64,000 nt of DNA from NCBI RefSeq assembly GCF_007748115.1, contig NZ_CP036289.1, forward strand, positions 3,534,001 to 3,598,000, given 5' to 3'. The stretch is from Bremerella volcania. GTDB lineage: Bacteria > Planctomycetota > Planctomycetia > Pirellulales > Pirellulaceae. Shown in pieces: positions 1 through 9,505 of the stretch; position 1 is the first letter of the stretch, and each line of letters opens with the position of its first letter. The position numbers were made by a program, and so were the translations under genes. Under the pieces are notes generated by a model. That model did not search any database, was not told the origin of the DNA, and worked only from the letters and a program-made list of their open reading frames with translations.

Positions 1-2
1 GA

Positions 3-137
3 TACCGAGTTTCGGTTGCCTACAGCCAAGGAAGAACCCTTCGTTCGACGACGGACATTCAGATTGACCGACACCGAGGAACGATCGATGAGTTCTCACA
101 CCCGGCCACAAAGGGTTCTCTGCTGCTGGTTTCCTGA
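3..137 (+). CDS. possible 3' end of an imuA-like gene (partial)
   Basis: An open frame enters from the left edge and ends at a TGA at 135-137, overlapping the imuB start by 50 bases. The stretch ending in DIQIDRHRGTIDEF resembles the acidic C-terminal tail of ImuA/SulA-like recombinase proteins that usually precede imuB and dnaE2. Only about 44 residues are visible and no catalytic motif falls inside them. The call rests on position in the expected imuA-imuB-dnaE2 order and a weak resemblance. It could be a chance open frame. Confidence 0.3.
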   Translation, partial: YRVSVAYSQGRTLRSTTDIQIDRHRGTIDEFSHPATKGSLLLVS

Positions 138-1623
138 CTGGTCCGTTCAACGACTCATTGCGAGTCAACCAGAACTGAGACGATCCATGGTGGTTCTCAC
201 TGAGTCTACAAAACGTGGTGACTTCGTTTATCAATGCAATGATCTGGCGAAACGACGTGGAGTGCGACCTGGCATGCCTGCCTCGGAAGCAGAGACTTTT
301 GCCAAAACCCACGACTCTCTGAAGATAAGGCAAGCAAGTCTCGATCAGGACAAGACAGCCCTGGTTGAAGTGGCTTTACGCTGTGAGCCCTACAGCTTTT
401 GCATCGGCCTGGAAGAAACGGATCGTCCCGAATGTCTGTTGATGGATGTGACCGGCATCGCCCACTTCTTCTCGGGTGAACACGCACTGCTGGAACAATT
501 GCAACAGGAACTTTCCTCTCAAGGATTCGAGACCAGGTTAGCGATCGCCAACACAGTGGGCATGGCATGGGCGGTAGCCCATTGCCTGGAAACAAGCCAG
601 AGGATGATTGTCCCTGCCACGGATCGTGCGTTTAAAGATAAGTTGTCAATAGGAGCTTTGCGTCTTCCCGAGACGGTCTTGGCTAAGCTGGGCCGGCTGG
701 GGATTTACACGATCGGTCAACTGCAGAAATTAGACCGCTGCTCACTATGGTCCCGATTCGGCGAGGAACTGCTGCGGCGAATGGATCAGTTAGCTGGCGA
801 GCGTCCGGAATCCATCACTTCTTGTCGACCTGTACCACGGTTTATCGCCTCACGACGACTGGAGTATGGACTTACCCAGCCCGAAACCATCGAGCAGCTT
901 TGGCTCTCACTGCTCGAACGATTGGTGAGCTTACTGTCCCCGATGCGGCTGGGCACGCGGCATCTGCGTTGCCATTTTGTCATGGATAATCGAAGCGAAC
1001 ACGAGATCAATATTCGGCTTTGTGGTACTACGGCCGACGTTCGCCGGCTGGCCAACCTGCTGCGTTTACAGTTGGAACGACAGCACTGGAACGCCCCCTT
1101 GGTTGGAATTCGGCTGGAAGCCCTAGAGGTCGCTCCCCTGGATCGTACCCAACGGGAAATGCTTGAGGGAGCATCTCATGATCAGGCATGCCGCTTTTCT
1201 CAACTATTAGATCGGCTTAGCAGTCGGCTCGGTAATGAAGCTGTGACACGGCCTGCCGGTCAGCCCAATCCCATACCGGAGTTGTCGGTCCGATTGGTCC
1301 CTGTAACCGAGGTATTCTCCGCCAAAACCGTAGAACAGGATGCATTGCTCCCCTTGGACCGCCCAACGGCCCTGTTCCCCTGTCCCCGTCCCATCGAAGT
1401 GATTGCGGTAATCCCTGATGGACCACCCACTGCGCTATTTTGGAAATCAGATCGCTTGGAGATTGCCCAATGCTGGGGACCGGAGCGAATCGAATTCGGC
1501 TGGTGGCTGGGACCGTTCGTGCGTCGCGACTATTACCGCGTAGAAACGACCAAAGGGAAACGGCTGTGGGTGTTTCGACGCTTGCAAGACGACCGCTGGT
1601 TCTGGCATGGGGAATGGTTCTGA
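88..1623 (+). CDS. imuB: ImuB, Y-family polymerase-like mutasome protein
   Basis: A 511-residue Y-family (DinB/UmuC-like) protein. It is expected to act as the non-catalytic scaffold that tethers DnaE2 to the beta clamp during SOS mutagenesis. The N-terminal segment CCWFPDWSVQRL (residues ~12-23) and LMDVTGIAHFF (~117) sit where active Y-polymerases carry metal-binding acidic residues. The altered motifs match ImuB rather than DinB. A little-finger region starts near residue 235. The ATG at 88 is chosen over an in-frame TTG at 16 because GAGGA lies 7 bases upstream and family members begin at this point. Its TGA at 1621-1623 overlaps the dnaE2 ATG by one base, so the two are translationally coupled. 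The family is normally LexA-controlled, but the operon promoter lies outside the window. Confidence 0.9.
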   Translation: MSSHTRPQRVLCCWFPDWSVQRLIASQPELRRSMVVLTESTKRGDFVYQCNDLAKRRGVRPGMPASEAETFAKTHDSLKIRQASLDQDKTALVEVALRCEPYSFCIGLEETDRPECLLMDVTGIAHFFSGEHALLEQLQQELSSQGFETRLAIANTVGMAWAVAHCLETSQRMIVPATDRAFKDKLSIGALRLPETVLAKLGRLGIYTIGQLQKLDRCSLWSRFGEELLRRMDQLAGERPESITSCRPVPRFIASRRLEYGLTQPETIEQLWLSLLERLVSLLSPMRLGTRHLRCHFVMDNRSEHEINIRLCGTTADVRRLANLLRLQLERQHWNAPLVGIRLEALEVAPLDRTQREMLEGASHDQACRFSQLLDRLSSRLGNEAVTRPAGQPNPIPELSVRLVPVTEVFSAKTVEQDALLPLDRPTALFPCPRPIEVIAVIPDGPPTALFWKSDRLEIAQCWGPERIEFGWWLGPFVRRDYYRVETTKGKRLWVFRRLQDDRWFWHGEWF

Positions 1624-4600
1624 TGCGTTACGCCGAACTCCATTGCCTGAGCAATTTTTCCTTTCTGGAAGCAGCTTCCCATCCGGAAGAATTAGTTGCC
1701 CGCGCGGCTGAGTTGGGCTATTCCGCCCTGGCCATCACCGACCGCAACACACTTGCCGGAGTCGTGCGGGCTCACACTGCCGCGAAAGACCACAACTTCA
1801 AGGTCATCATCGGTTCCGAGATCGTACCGATCGACGGCCCACCGGTGGTTCTCTGGGCTACCAATCGAGAGGGTTACGCCAATCTCTGCCGGCTGATTAC
1901 GCTAGGACGGCGGCTGGCTCCCAAAGGAGAATGTCATCTTACCGTCGAAGATATCGCAGCCCACACTCCAGGGGTTTTAGCAGGCATCGTTCCTCCAAAG
2001 CATTCCGAGGAACTGCCCCTGGAAGACTTGCATCGCTATCGCGACACCTTCGGCGATGCCGCTTACCTATTGGCAGAACTACACCACGGCCCGCACGACC
2101 GAGATCGTCTCGATTGGCTGGGAATGTGTTCTCGCAAGTCCACTCTCCCTTTGGTCGCAGCTGGGAACGTGCTGTTCCACATCCCAGAGCGAAAACCGCT
2201 GCATGATGTTTTGACTGCCATCCGGCTGCGTTCTTCAGTCGCCCAGGTAGAAGCACACCTACAACCCAATGGTGATCGACATCTACGACCAAAGGACCGA
2301 CTGCAGGCGATCTTCGCCGCAATCCCCGAGGCCCTTCGTCGCACGCAGGAAATTGCCGATCGCTGTACGTTTCGGTTGGATGAGCTTCGCTACGAGTACC
2401 CGGAAGAACTAGCGCCGGCGGGGATGACACCCATGCAGTACCTTCGACAACTCACCTGGGAGGGAGCGGCCAAACGCTTTCCCGAAGGCATTTCTGGGAA
2501 GGTTCAACAGTTATTGGAGCATGAACTGCAACTAATCGAAGACCTGCAATATGAGCCTTATTTCCTCACGGTGTGGGATCTGATGCGATTTGCCCGCTCG
2601 AAAGAGATCTTATGCCAGGGACGGGGATCGGCCGCCAACTCAGCCGTCTGCTACTGTCTGGGAATTACCTCGGTCAATCCGGCGCGTATCGATGTCTTGT
2701 TTGAGCGGTTCATCAGTCGGGAACGAGACGAGGCCCCGGATATTGATGTCGATTTCGAGCACGAACGCAGGGAAGAAGTGCTGCAGTACATCTACGAAAA
2801 GTACGGGCGAGACCGAGCTGGCATCGCCGCGGTAACCATCACCTATCGCCCTCGTTCCGCTATTCGCGACGTGGGCAAGGCGATAGGACTATCGCTCGAC
2901 ATGGTTGATCGCCTGGCCAAAAACGCCGATCATTATCGAGCCACCACCGACTTCGCAGTGCGATGCGGTGAAATGGGGCTGGATGCGAAATCCGATCTAG
3001 GCCGGAAGTTTCTTTTCCTGGTCCGAGAACTCATCGGATTCCCCCGGCATTTGTCGCAACACACAGGCGGCATGGTAATCACTCGAGGTCCGCTGCATGA
3101 CCTGGTTCCTATCGAAAACGCAACCATGCCGGGACGTACCGTGGTTCAGTGGAACAAGGACGATCTCGACGACCTGGGCATTCTCAAGGTCGATTGCCTG
3201 GCACTGGGCATGCTGACCGCGATTCGCAAAATGTTTCAGATGGTCGAAGCCAACACCGGCCAAAAGCATACCCTGGCCAGCATCCCCGAAGGAGATCCCA
3301 AGGTTTACGGCATGATCTGTCAGGCAGACACGATTGGCATCTTTCAGATCGAAAGCCGTGCCCAGATGAGCATGCTGCCCCGTTTGAAACCACGATGCTA
3401 TTACGACCTGGTCATCGAAGTGGCGATCGTTCGGCCCGGGCCAATCCAAGGGGACATGGTTCACCCGTACTTGCGCCGGCGGTTTGGCGAAGAAGAGGCG
3501 ACCTATCCCAACGAGGCAATTCGCGAAGTACTGAAGAAGACGCTTGGTGTACCCCTCTTTCAAGAGCAATGCATGCAGTTGGCGATCGTCGCCGCAGGGT
3601 TCACCCCCGGCGAAGCCGATCAGCTTCGAAGGGCCATGGGAGCCTGGCGACGTCCGGGGATCATCGACCAGTTCCGTGCCAAGCTGTTAGACGGCATGCA
3701 GAAGCACGGACTGGAAGGGGAATTTGCCGAGAGAGTCTTTCAGCAGATCCGCGGGTTTGGAGAGTATGGCTTTCCGGAAAGTCATGCAGCAAGTTTCGCT
3801 CTCCTGGTTTACGTTTCTGCCTGGCTCAAGCATTACTATCCGGCCGAGTTCGCCGCAGCGATCATCAACAGTCAGCCGATGGGGTTCTATGCTCCGTCTC
3901 AACTTATCAGCGATGCACGGAAGCATGGCGTCTCGATTTGGCCGATCGATGTCAATCGTAGCGAGTGGGACTGTACGATCGAGAACCAAGGGATTCGACT
4001 GGGACTTCGCCTGGTGGGAGGTTTCCAGCAGCAAGTCGCGGAGAAGATCTCGCAAATGCGAAGGGAAGCCCCATTTAGCTCCATGACGGACTTTGTTCGG
4101 CGAACCAGGCTTCCCCAGGCACAAATTGAAATCCTGGCCGATGCGGATGCGTTAGCGAGTTTACAGGGATCTCGCCGAGACGCCCTGTGGAATGCTCTTT
4201 CTCTTGACCGAAAACCGCGACAACAATGGTTGTTCGATCAAGTCGACGATCCGACCGAACCACTCGCCCCCTTGCCGGTGATGTCCCAGGAGGAAGAAGT
4301 CTACGCCGACTACCGGACAACCGGACTTTCACTAAGGTCACATCCGATCGCCTTCCAGAGGAAACGTTTGAACCGCCTACGAGTCACGCCCGCTGGGGAA
4401 CTACCCAATATTCCGAATGAGTCCTCAGTCAAAGTCGCTGGCATTGTCCTCTTGCGTCAACGCCCAGGCACAGCCAAGGGGATCACCTTCGTGACGCTGG
4501 AAGACGAAACCGGCACGATGAACCTGGTCTTACACCAAAAGACTTGGGAGCGGTTTCGGAAAATAACGCGGCATAGCCAAGCGTGGATCGCCCATGGAAA

Positions 4601-4703
4601 ACTGGAAGCTAAGGATACCGTAATTCACGTGATCGTGCGGCGGCTGGAAGATTTGAGTTCGCGCTTACACTCGCTTCAAACTAAATCACGGGACTTTCGT
4701 TAA
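1623..4703 (+). CDS. dnaE2: error-prone DNA polymerase III alpha subunit, DnaE2
   Basis: A C-family polymerase of 1026 residues, the usual length for DnaE2 and shorter than replicative DnaE1. The N-terminal PHP domain begins at residue 3 (YAELHCLSNFSFLEAASHPE). The palm carries GRGSAANSAVCYCLGIT (~333) and PDIDVDFE (~371) with catalytic aspartates. SQHTGGMVIT and the thumb follow. A helix-hairpin-helix with GFGEYGFPESHAASFA lies near 711, and an OB-fold (VKVAGIVLLRQRPGTAKG) near 936. It extends primers past lesions together with ImuB. The ATG at 1623 overlaps the imuB stop (TGATG), and the first residues match the conserved family start, so the longer in-frame upstream extension is rejected. 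Confidence 0.95.
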   Translation: MRYAELHCLSNFSFLEAASHPEELVARAAELGYSALAITDRNTLAGVVRAHTAAKDHNFKVIIGSEIVPIDGPPVVLWATNREGYANLCRLITLGRRLAPKGECHLTVEDIAAHTPGVLAGIVPPKHSEELPLEDLHRYRDTFGDAAYLLAELHHGPHDRDRLDWLGMCSRKSTLPLVAAGNVLFHIPERKPLHDVLTAIRLRSSVAQVEAHLQPNGDRHLRPKDRLQAIFAAIPEALRRTQEIADRCTFRLDELRYEYPEELAPAGMTPMQYLRQLTWEGAAKRFPEGISGKVQQLLEHELQLIEDLQYEPYFLTVWDLMRFARSKEILCQGRGSAANSAVCYCLGITSVNPARIDVLFERFISRERDEAPDIDVDFEHERREEVLQYIYEKYGRDRAGIAAVTITYRPRSAIRDVGKAIGLSLDMVDRLAKNADHYRATTDFAVRCGEMGLDAKSDLGRKFLFLVRELIGFPRHLSQHTGGMVITRGPLHDLVPIENATMPGRTVVQWNKDDLDDLGILKVDCLALGMLTAIRKMFQMVEANTGQKHTLASIPEGDPKVYGMICQADTIGIFQIESRAQMSMLPRLKPRCYYDLVIEVAIVRPGPIQGDMVHPYLRRRFGEEEATYPNEAIREVLKKTLGVPLFQEQCMQLAIVAAGFTPGEADQLRRAMGAWRRPGIIDQFRAKLLDGMQKHGLEGEFAERVFQQIRGFGEYGFPESHAASFALLVYVSAWLKHYYPAEFAAAIINSQPMGFYAPSQLISDARKHGVSIWPIDVNRSEWDCTIENQGIRLGLRLVGGFQQQVAEKISQMRREAPFSSMTDFVRRTRLPQAQIEILADADALASLQGSRRDALWNALSLDRKPRQQWLFDQVDDPTEPLAPLPVMSQEEEVYADYRTTGLSLRSHPIAFQRKRLNRLRVTPAGELPNIPNESSVKVAGIVLLRQRPGTAKGITFVTLEDETGTMNLVLHQKTWERFRKITRHSQAWIAHGKLEAKDTVIHVIVRRLEDLSSRLHSLQTKSRDFR

Positions 4704-4784
4704 ATGGAAACGCAAAGCGCGAACTGTCCCAAATATATAGGTGCCACCTAGAACACGGATCCAGCATTTCCAATTAAGCACGAG

Positions 4785-5063
4785 TTCGCGTCAGCCTCAC
4801 TCAACCGAGCCCAACGGCCTATTAACCCAGCCGTAGTGTCTCAACAAAATTGGTGAGACAAACGCCAAGTTAAGCCATAGTTGACTCTTGGTAAGATCGG
4901 CCGAGTTATGTCTCCCTGAGTCGGAGACAACCACACTTAGAAACCCCGTCCTCGCAACTCGTGGCGTGTTCATGGGATAAAACGACGCACTTCGAGCCCT
5001 GCCTCAGCCAAGGCACAAAAAAACCCTAGTTGAGCTTTATTCGCTAAACCAGGGTTTAAGTGG
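4785..5063. repeat. structured ~280-bp element, copy 1 (diverged direct repeat of 31801-32080)
   Basis: The segment aligns end to end, with almost no length difference, to 31801-32080 at roughly 70-75 percent identity by eye. Both copies keep two hairpins built from TGTCTC/GAGACA arms. Here they are 4837-4843 with 4854-4860, and 4909-4915 with 4923-4929. The second hairpin has a compensating pair change between copies (TGTCTCC/GGAGACA here, TGTCTCT/AGAGACA there). Both copies end in the same terminator-like stem. In copy 2 that stem directly follows tRNA-fMet. Here the similarity stops at the position of the tRNA 3' end and no tRNA is present. Open frames across it are broken, so it is not protein-coding. 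Confidence 0.75.
5017..5057 (-). terminator. terminator-like hairpin, copy 1
   Basis: On the minus strand the arms AAACCCTGGTT and AACTAGGGTTT enclose an AGCGAATAAAGCTC-type loop and are followed by a run of seven T. The same hairpin at 32034-32074 ends the tRNA-fMet transcript. No upstream minus-strand gene is visible here. Confidence 0.6.
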
Positions 5064-5091
5064 AGTGAGACTGACGGTGTTCGGAATAAAT

Positions 5092-5114
5092 GGGAGTCAA
5101 AATCAGTGACTCCC
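5092..5114. repeat. perfect 8-bp hairpin beside the structured element
   Basis: GGGAGTCA at 5092-5099 is complementary to TGACTCCC at 5107-5114 across a 7-base loop. It lies just outside copy 1 of the structured element, where copy 2 has the tRNA. There is no T-run on either side. Its function is unknown. Confidence 0.5.
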
Positions 5115-5655
5115 TGATAGAGATATGAGTCTGGCCGGGATTCTGAAGCACCATTCGTGGGCTGCTTCAGTGCATCTTGCAAAGACTATTTGCATCTTGG
5201 CCTGCGATGAAGGTGCGCGCCAATCATGGATTTGATGTGATTCTGGTTCGTTGGCTCAATCTATTCGGATGAAATTGTTCTTTTCGTTGGCATTCGGAAT
5301 CGTGTTTCGTCGCTATTTCGCTCGGAAATTGCCGCTGTTTTCTGTTGGCATCGTTTTTGTACAGAGCGGACAATACGCACCTTAGATCGCGCAGCAATTT
5401 CGGGCATCAGCTTTTCGTCACAGGCTTGTGAGGCCGCCTAGCCCCCTGCTCTTTTAGCCTGACACCGTGCAACAGAACTAGTTTACGACGATTCGCAAAA
5501 CGTTGCAGATCGCCTTATTCACTCGCAATAATTTTTGGGAATTGCGCGTATTCGAGGTGCAAAATGTGTAGACATATGTAGCTGAACTCACGCACATCTG
5601 GTCATTGAGCAGCTAACATTAGGCTCTTCCACTTCGCCATATTTCTCGGTACACG
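5115..5655. other. gene-free stretch
   Basis: I see no credible coding frame, RNA gene or strong repeat here. The composition is AT-richer than the neighbouring genes. It separates the structured element from the end of the minus-strand metal/SPFH operon, and no T-rich terminator for that operon is obvious. Confidence 0.5.
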
Positions 5656-6435
5656 TCAGTGAATATGGGCTGTTGGGTCGGAATCACCTACCAGGGCGAT
5701 GAGGTAAAATAGACCAACGCCCAGGATCAATAAGGCACGAATATGGGCCCACGGCAGGAGTTTCGCTTGCGTAGAGAACTTCGCCAGTCTTGCTCCGAAT
5801 AACTGCAAACAAATGCCAACGCTGGTAAGTGACGTTGCGATACCGGCGGCGAAGAGGGCAATGATTATGTAAGCTTCCCAGGGCTGTCCGGTCGAGAGAC
5901 CGGTAAAGTAGGCGACCAAGGCGGATGGACAAGGAAATAGTCCTACGGCAATTCCCAGGAGAGCTGTTGTCGAGAAACTACTCTTGCGTTGCCGCTCCAT
6001 CGCATCCTGTTTTGGCGCAGTCGCTCCCAGAGCTTCGAGGGTTACCAAATTCGTATGTTCGCAGCAGGAGTCATCCGAGTGGTGATGGCAGCAAGCCGTT
6101 TTCTTTCCCGACATTGCCTTCCACAGCATCCAGGCACCTACGCAAAGAACCAGGCCAGCGCTGATCCACTGGAGCAAGTCGGACACGAAATGCTCGTGGT
6201 GGTGGTCGCCAGACACGACGTGGTGGGTTAAGTGAACCGCAAAGGCAATCGCAAACAGGGAAAGCGAATGGGATAGCGCGGTGCTCAATCCCATGACGAC
6301 CGGGTGCCAGAGACTCCGCTTTTCTCCGGCCAGGTATACCAGCATGGCCGTCTTTCCGTGGCCAGGTTCCAGGGCGTGGATCGCTCCCAGTAGAAAAGCA
6401 AATCCGAGGGTCAATTCGTGCGTGTGGTTATGCAT
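5656..6435 (-). CDS. NicO-family nickel/cobalt (divalent metal) exporter
   Basis: An inner-membrane protein of 259 residues and about six hydrophobic segments. It carries the NicO/RcnA-type motif HALEPGHGKTA near residue 20 and GLFPCPSALVAYFTGLSTG in the second half. A cytosolic-type loop between them is rich in His and Cys (HHHSDDSCCEH) and probably binds metal. The N-terminus MHNHTHE is also His-bearing. Family members export nickel or cobalt ions using the proton gradient, and some act on other metals. It is the last gene of the minus-strand operon, 47 bases after the P-type ATPase. Pairing with that ATPase supports metal efflux. The ion cannot be told from sequence. Confidence 0.8.
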   Translation of the reverse strand: MHNHTHELTLGFAFLLGAIHALEPGHGKTAMLVYLAGEKRSLWHPVVMGLSTALSHSLSLFAIAFAVHLTHHVVSGDHHHEHFVSDLLQWISAGLVLCVGAWMLWKAMSGKKTACCHHHSDDSCCEHTNLVTLEALGATAPKQDAMERQRKSSFSTTALLGIAVGLFPCPSALVAYFTGLSTGQPWEAYIIIALFAAGIATSLTSVGICLQLFGARLAKFSTQAKLLPWAHIRALLILGVGLFYLIALVGDSDPTAHIH

Positions 6436-6482
6436 CGTTTTATCCTGGTCGAGAATGCACGGGGCAGTAAGCTACATACAAT

Positions 6483-8423
6483 TCAGGATGAAATTGGTTG
6501 GCTGACGGGCTGCCATTTCCACCGTAGGATTGCAGCGCTGTTTATGATCACAAATGCTTCACCGACATTCTGGAGGATCGCACCGGCGATTGGGGTAATC
6601 GTTCCAGCCGAGGCCATCCCAAGCATCAAAAGCGTTAGTCCCGCACCGATGAGTACGTTCCGGTGGATCGTTGCTTTGGTCTTGGCGGCCAGTACCATCG
6701 CCATGGGGAGCCGATCCAGTTGATGGGTCATCAGGACGATATCCGCGCTGCGCATCGTGATGTCTGCCCCCCCGACACCCATCGCCACGCCGACATTTCC
6801 TGCTGCAAGTGCTGGGGCATCGTTGATGCCGTCTCCCACAACCATGACGTTGTAGCCAGCCTTCTTTTCCAACTCGACGACTTGCAGTTTCTCAGAAGGG
6901 AGCACCTCGGACACAATCTCGTCGACACCGACCTCCTGGCCGATATGAAGAGCAACCGCGGAGCGATCCCCCGTCAGGAGAACGGTACGTTCAACCCGCA
7001 AGTCTCGCAGCAATCGGATTACCTGCGACGAGTCGGCACGGGCATGATCCAAAAGACAGATACATCCAAGCGGTCGTTTGGCCAGACCACAGATCTCGGC
7101 GGCCCAGACCATCGGGCCAGAGTGGTCGACCGACTCCGTCTCGACTCCTTCCTGATTGAGCCAGCTTTCACGCCCTAAGAGGATGACTCGTCCGTCTGGG
7201 TAGTGAATCCGAATGCCAAGTCCTGGGACTTCTTCAACGTCTTCAACTTCTACGAAAGACAGATTTTGCAGCTTGCCATATCGGGTAATGGCTTTAGAAA
7301 CAGGATGCTGGTTGACAGAGACGCCAGGCAGAACCGCCTGGATAATCTCTTTCTCTTCGCCGGAACATGGTACTACGCGACAAACATCCAACTGCCCGGT
7401 GGTGACGGTTCCCGTCTTATCGAAAACAACACTATTGACCTCGCTGAGGGCCTCGAGGAATCGAGCATTCTTCACGAGAATGCCATGCCGCGAGGCAACG
7501 GCCAGAGAAGCGACCATCGCTGCGGGACCTGCGATGAGAAACGGACCGGGGCAACCCACCACCAGCACGGTAATCGCACGAGTCACATCGTGCGTCAGAA
7601 AGAGAGTGATCCCAGCGATCATCAGGACCGCCAAGACAAAGTACTTGGCATACTGTTCGACCAAGCGAAGTACACGCGTTTTGGACCGTTCTGCTTCTTG
7701 AAATAGCTCCAGAACCTTGGCGAGCGTCGTGTCGTCGCCCGCCGACGTGACTCGCGCTCGGATCAATCCGTTCAAGTTCATAGAACCAGCGAATACTTTC
7801 GAGCCAGGGCAAACTTCTTCCGGAGTCGATTCGCCCGTAATCGAAGACTGGTCAATCGCCGCATGTCCGTGTAAAACGACCGCATCGGCCGGAATGCTTT
7901 CACCAGGAGCAATGACAATCGTATCGCCGACCCTCAATTCCGATGCCGCGATTGATCGTTCTGTGCCGTCTTCGGTCAACCTGCGGGCAAGGTTCGACTG
8001 CAACGCTTGAAGACCAGCAATCGCCGAATTGGCACCGAGGATGCTGCGTTCTTCCAGGAAGAACGCCACGCTCAATATCACCGGAACAATAACCGCCGTG
8101 GCAAAATCACCAATCGCGAATGCGGCAAGCGCCGCGATGCTTACCAACTGGGCGCTGTAATATTCCGGGGATTCGCGAAACAATCCCCACAACGCTTCCC
8201 ATAGGATAGGAGCAAGTACCAGGAGTGCTGCCGCTGCCTGAAATGCGGCCCCCAGAGATAGCTGCTCGGCGGGCATTAGACGCTCAATCAAAATTCCAAC
8301 CACAAGCAGCGATGCCGCGACCAAGGCCGTGCTGAAGCGAATGCTCATTCGCCACTTTTCGTAGGCCGTGAGGCCGGCGTCAAGGTCGGTCTGGATTCTT
8401 TTCGCTACCGATACCGAACTCAT
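6483..8423 (-). CDS. P1B-type heavy-metal-translocating ATPase with CPGP motif
   Basis: A 646-residue heavy-metal ATPase. Actuator motif TGES is at 196-199, phosphorylation motif DKTGT at 335-339, the P1B-specific HP pair at 373-374 (VNQHP), and GDGINDAPAL near 540. The intramembrane metal motif is CPGP at 291-294 rather than CPC, CPH or SPC. That makes the transported ion unclear. There is no N-terminal HMA metal-binding domain or Cys/His-rich leader, so the protein is at the short end of the family. The ATG at 8423 overlaps the TGA of the upstream SPFH gene by 4 bases, showing translational coupling. The family exports soft metals across the inner membrane. Confidence 0.85.
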   Translation of the reverse strand: MSSVSVAKRIQTDLDAGLTAYEKWRMSIRFSTALVAASLLVVGILIERLMPAEQLSLGAAFQAAAALLVLAPILWEALWGLFRESPEYYSAQLVSIAALAAFAIGDFATAVIVPVILSVAFFLEERSILGANSAIAGLQALQSNLARRLTEDGTERSIAASELRVGDTIVIAPGESIPADAVVLHGHAAIDQSSITGESTPEEVCPGSKVFAGSMNLNGLIRARVTSAGDDTTLAKVLELFQEAERSKTRVLRLVEQYAKYFVLAVLMIAGITLFLTHDVTRAITVLVVGCPGPFLIAGPAAMVASLAVASRHGILVKNARFLEALSEVNSVVFDKTGTVTTGQLDVCRVVPCSGEEKEIIQAVLPGVSVNQHPVSKAITRYGKLQNLSFVEVEDVEEVPGLGIRIHYPDGRVILLGRESWLNQEGVETESVDHSGPMVWAAEICGLAKRPLGCICLLDHARADSSQVIRLLRDLRVERTVLLTGDRSAVALHIGQEVGVDEIVSEVLPSEKLQVVELEKKAGYNVMVVGDGINDAPALAAGNVGVAMGVGGADITMRSADIVLMTHQLDRLPMAMVLAAKTKATIHRNVLIGAGLTLLMLGMASAGTITPIAGAILQNVGEAFVIINSAAILRWKWQPVSQPISS

Positions 8424-9505
8424 GGGCTTTGCTCCTTGGTTTGGTCGCTAACAACAGCCGGCGACTTCTCGGTAGAACTCTTCGGAGAGATGACGATCCG
8501 CGCCCCAGGGGCGACAAACCTAAGGCGTCCCACCGACTGCATGATCTGTTCCATCGCTTCCAGATAGAGCCGCGACCAGACCAAGTCAGGATTCGCAAGG
8601 TACTGGGCGTAAACTTTGTCGAAGAGAGTGACTTCCTCGTCTGCTTTGGTCGTCACGTCGGTTTGGAAGCGAGTTGCTTCGTTAACCAGCGTGTAGCGAT
8701 CGGCCTCGGCTTGGGGAATCGTTCGGGCGGCAAAACCCTCGGCCTCACGTTTTCGGGTTTCGATATGAATCTGTTCACTCTGAACGTTCTCGAATGCTTC
8801 AGCCAGTTGCGGCGTGGGAATGATTTCACGGAACTCTATTGCACTGACCTCGATGCCAAGGCCAAGTTGATCAAGTCGCCTCTGAAGACGCTCGCGAACC
8901 GATATCGGCAAACGCTCGACTTCTTCCGCATTGGAAGAACGTTGCAGACGCAGAGTATCCATCGCATTCCAACCAGCGATCGTCTGGACGATCGAAGCTG
9001 CAGCCGCTTCCTTGAGAACCCGTTCCGGCTGATCGGCTTGAAAGTGAAAGGCGACCGGATCGGAGATCCGATACTTCACACGAACGTTGGTCTGCAGAAT
9101 GTGCTGGTCGCCACAGAGCACGTAACCATCCCGAATGGGATCGAGTGCGGTTGTACTGCCACCCACAGAACTTAGTTTCAGTCGATCAATCGAGACTTCC
9201 CGCTCTTCTTTGACAGGAACGCGAATGACCTCATCGATAGGATAGGGCAACGCCAACAAGATGCCCGGTGGCTGGACTTGCTCTCCGGGCGTGTTGCCAA
9301 CCAGCTTGCCAAAGCGAGTCAACAAGGCAACTTCGTTGGGTTGAACCATGGTGATGCCAGAGCACCAAAACAAAATCATCAACAAGACAGCCAAAAACCC
9401 GATGATCCGCATGCCGGCACCGACGCCCACGCCGATCTGCTCGGAACGTCGGGCACGATTCTCTCTCGGCGGAGGTGGTGGCGAGAAGGTACGCTGATCG
9501 CTCAT
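8420..9505 (-). CDS. SPFH/band-7 membrane protein, HflK-like (third of three)
   Basis: 361 residues. A short Pro-rich cytosolic leader is followed by one transmembrane segment at about 32-52 (RIIGFLAVLLMILFWCSGIT). Next comes an SPFH domain opening with MVQPNEVALLTRFGKLVG, then a charged helical region (EQIHIETRKREAEGFAARTI) typical of HflK/HflC coiled coils. HflK/HflC form a membrane cage around FtsH and influence membrane-protein quality control. Here there is no ftsH, and the genes sit with metal transporters. The ATG overlaps the preceding stop by 4 bases. It differs from genomic HflK by its operon partners, so the name is descriptive only. Confidence 0.8.
   Translation of the reverse strand: MSDQRTFSPPPPPRENRARRSEQIGVGVGAGMRIIGFLAVLLMILFWCSGITMVQPNEVALLTRFGKLVGNTPGEQVQPPGILLALPYPIDEVIRVPVKEEREVSIDRLKLSSVGGSTTALDPIRDGYVLCGDQHILQTNVRVKYRISDPVAFHFQADQPERVLKEAAAASIVQTIAGWNAMDTLRLQRSSNAEEVERLPISVRERLQRRLDQLGLGIEVSAIEFREIIPTPQLAEAFENVQSEQIHIETRKREAEGFAARTIPQAEADRYTLVNEATRFQTDVTTKADEEVTLFDKVYAQYLANPDLVWSRLYLEAMEQIMQSVGRLRFVAPGARIVISPKSSTEKSPAVVSDQTKEQSP

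Noticed and set aside
4970-5182. 70-codon minus-strand frame in the left element
   Set aside because: It spans the terminator hairpin and is not conserved as a frame in the other copy.
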